Source of the DNA: Spirochaetales bacterium
GTDB taxonomy: Bacteria; Spirochaetota; Spirochaetia; JC444; Marispirochaetaceae
DNA length: 45,994 bases
Reading direction: 5' to 3'
Assembly: GCA_016935695.1 (NCBI GenBank)
Contig: JAFGQL010000073.1
Location: 1-45,994, forward strand
Shown: piece by piece, positions 45,087 through 45,994 of the stretch
Layout of the letters: every line of letters begins with the position of its first letter
Numbering within the stretch: position 1 is the stretch's first letter
The notes under the pieces: model-generated
What the model saw: only the letters and a program-made list of their open reading frames with translations
Databases searched by the model: none
What the model was told of the DNA's origin: nothing
Translations under genes and position numbers: made by a program

Positions 45087-45162
45087 CTTTGTATCTCCTT
45101 TATCTTAATTACAGAATTTTCATAGAGATTGTATGGTTCAAACCCGCGGGTGACATCGACCT

Positions 45163-45199
45163 TTTTGGTGGAATTTTGGTGGAGTTTTGGTGGAATTTT
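45163..45199. repeat. Three tandem 11-bp iterons
   Basis: TTTTGGTGGAA, TTTTGGTGGAG and TTTTGGTGGAA stand head to tail at 45163-45195, followed by TTTT. They contain TGGTGGA, the reverse complement of TCCACCA, a common tmRNA/tRNA 3-prime end. GGTTCAAACC lies about 30 bases before. The rest of the 200-base gap holds no gene. Confidence 0.75.
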
Positions 45200-45287
45200 C
45201 CGTTCTCAGTACAAATTTATCAGTGTGGAGCATTATCCGCCGACATAGAGACTATTTGTATTATTAAATGACAATGCAGCAGGTTCT

Positions 45288-45994
45288 ATGTTATCCTGTG
45301 TGGAGATGTCGCCAGTGTATACGTTCTTCAGGCTCATGATACTCCTCTGCACTACGTCTTTATGTATCACGACTATAGTAAAGCTTGTCTTTTTTTCTCC
45401 AGACGCAGACAAAAGAAAGCTTCCTGGTATAATTTCATACATGGCATCCTTGAACGCCATACACTTTTTTTCTTTTCTGAGTATAACACTTAAAGGGAAT
45501 TTACCCCTTTTTGACCGCCCGTCAGATATGTTAACACTGCTTGGTCTTGCAAGCCGGCTGTCGTTATTCTTTACCATACCCTGGTTTATTCATTCTCTGT
45601 TCCCTGCTGTATGGGCAAAAACCGTACAGCTGATACTATCACTGTTTGGTATCGGGTTCTTAATTGCAAGTTTTTTCCATATTATGCCTCCAGTCGCATT
45701 TACCATCGGAATCTATTCCATCCTTATTGCTTTAGGCGGCTATGCATTAATACACGGCTTTATAAGTTCCCTTCATATTCCCAGAGACCAATTCCATGGC
45801 TCCCGTGAGTTGTACTATTCTCTTGTCGCGCTGGTTTCTTTTCTGGTATCGCTACCATTCATGTTTCCCGGAGATCTTACCATGATTCCAAAAGGAGATC
45901 TGGGCAGTCAGTTTTACTTCTTTCCCTATCATTCCCTGATAACAATAAGCGGTTTTTTTGTGGTGAGCATAAAGCCTAAAGGGCATTGGATTGA
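45288..45994 (+). CDS. Multi-pass membrane protein, N-terminal part (3-prime truncated by window edge)
   Basis: The frame is open from 45249 to the end of the window without a stop. ATG 45288 with a weak AGG upstream, ATG 45306 and ATG 45336 are possible starts. The translated part has about six hydrophobic segments, for example RLMILLCTTSLCITTIVKLV, LILSLFGIGFLIASFFHIM, FTIGIYSILIALGGYALI and YYSLVALVSFLVSLPFMF. The pattern is like the membrane sensor part of a histidine kinase or cyclase, but no signalling domain lies within the window, so the function is unknown. Confidence 0.6.
   Translation, partial: MLSCVEMSPVYTFFRLMILLCTTSLCITTIVKLVFFSPDADKRKLPGIISYMASLNAIHFFSFLSITLKGNLPLFDRPSDMLTLLGLASRLSLFFTIPWFIHSLFPAVWAKTVQLILSLFGIGFLIASFFHIMPPVAFTIGIYSILIALGGYALIHGFISSLHIPRDQFHGSRELYYSLVALVSFLVSLPFMFPGDLTMIPKGDLGSQFYFFPYHSLITISGFFVVSIKPKGHWI

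Noticed and set aside
40294-45287. Direct-repeat copy of the tRNA-Pro 3-prime end at the right side of the island
   Set aside because: I looked for CCAGCCCGA or CAAATCCGCCC around the right border and saw neither, so an attL/attR pair based on tRNA-Pro is not supported.

Overview
The window looks like chromosomal DNA of a Spirochaetaceae bacterium (Treponema/Spirochaeta-like). The clues are a short alanyl-tRNA synthetase without its C-terminal module, a FliG1-type second flagellar switch protein, short HisG with HisZ, a BspA/InlB-type repeat lipoprotein, a sugar-binding protein whose signal peptide ends in the AGGQSE style common in this family, and sugar-sensor diguanylate cyclases. The genus is inferred from gene content only; no rRNA is present.

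Positions 1 to about 21.8 kb are GC-rich core chromosome. In order: the end of a xanthine dehydrogenase-family operon (Mo subunit fragment, 2Fe-2S subunit, FAD subunit); a dnaE-yggT-recG run followed by rsmD; hisZ-hisG-hisB; two TPR-like proteins; alaS (minus strand); a small MshEN-like protein; two proteins sharing a C-terminal domain; FliG1 with a TPR protein; a rhomboid protease; a degenerate ketopantoate reductase-like protein; and a short Omp85-like outer-membrane protein.

Positions 21.86 to 23.06 kb are an integration scar. An intact tRNA-Pro(GGG) is followed by two more copies of the tRNA 3-prime end. Each copy is interrupted at the same place by palindromic sequence and each has its own terminator. 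Then come the N-terminal stub of a tyrosine recombinase and a truncated HTH/transposase-like remnant.

Positions 23.04 to about 40.3 kb are a visibly AT-richer catabolic island with two divergent gene blocks. The minus-strand block encodes a split transketolase, an FGGY sugar kinase, a DeoR-type regulator and a GH140/DUF4038 apiosidase-like hydrolase. The plus-strand block encodes a ribose-type ABC transporter (binding protein, DUF2291 lipoprotein, ATPase, permease), a fucose/arabinose-isomerase-like protein, a DUF1593/Sde182-type lipoprotein, an SGNH esterase, a PfkB kinase and a LacI-like-sensor diguanylate cyclase. Together they fit import and breakdown of the plant cell-wall sugar D-apiose: a glycosidase releases apiose, then isomerase, kinase and transketolase convert it to central metabolites. 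This is an inference from families and gene order, not a demonstrated pathway.

Positions 40.5 to 46 kb hold a serine beta-lactamase-like lipoprotein, a DUF1295 membrane enzyme, a large InlB-repeat/BspA lipoprotein, a short run of 11-bp iterons, and the start of a multi-pass membrane protein that runs off the window.
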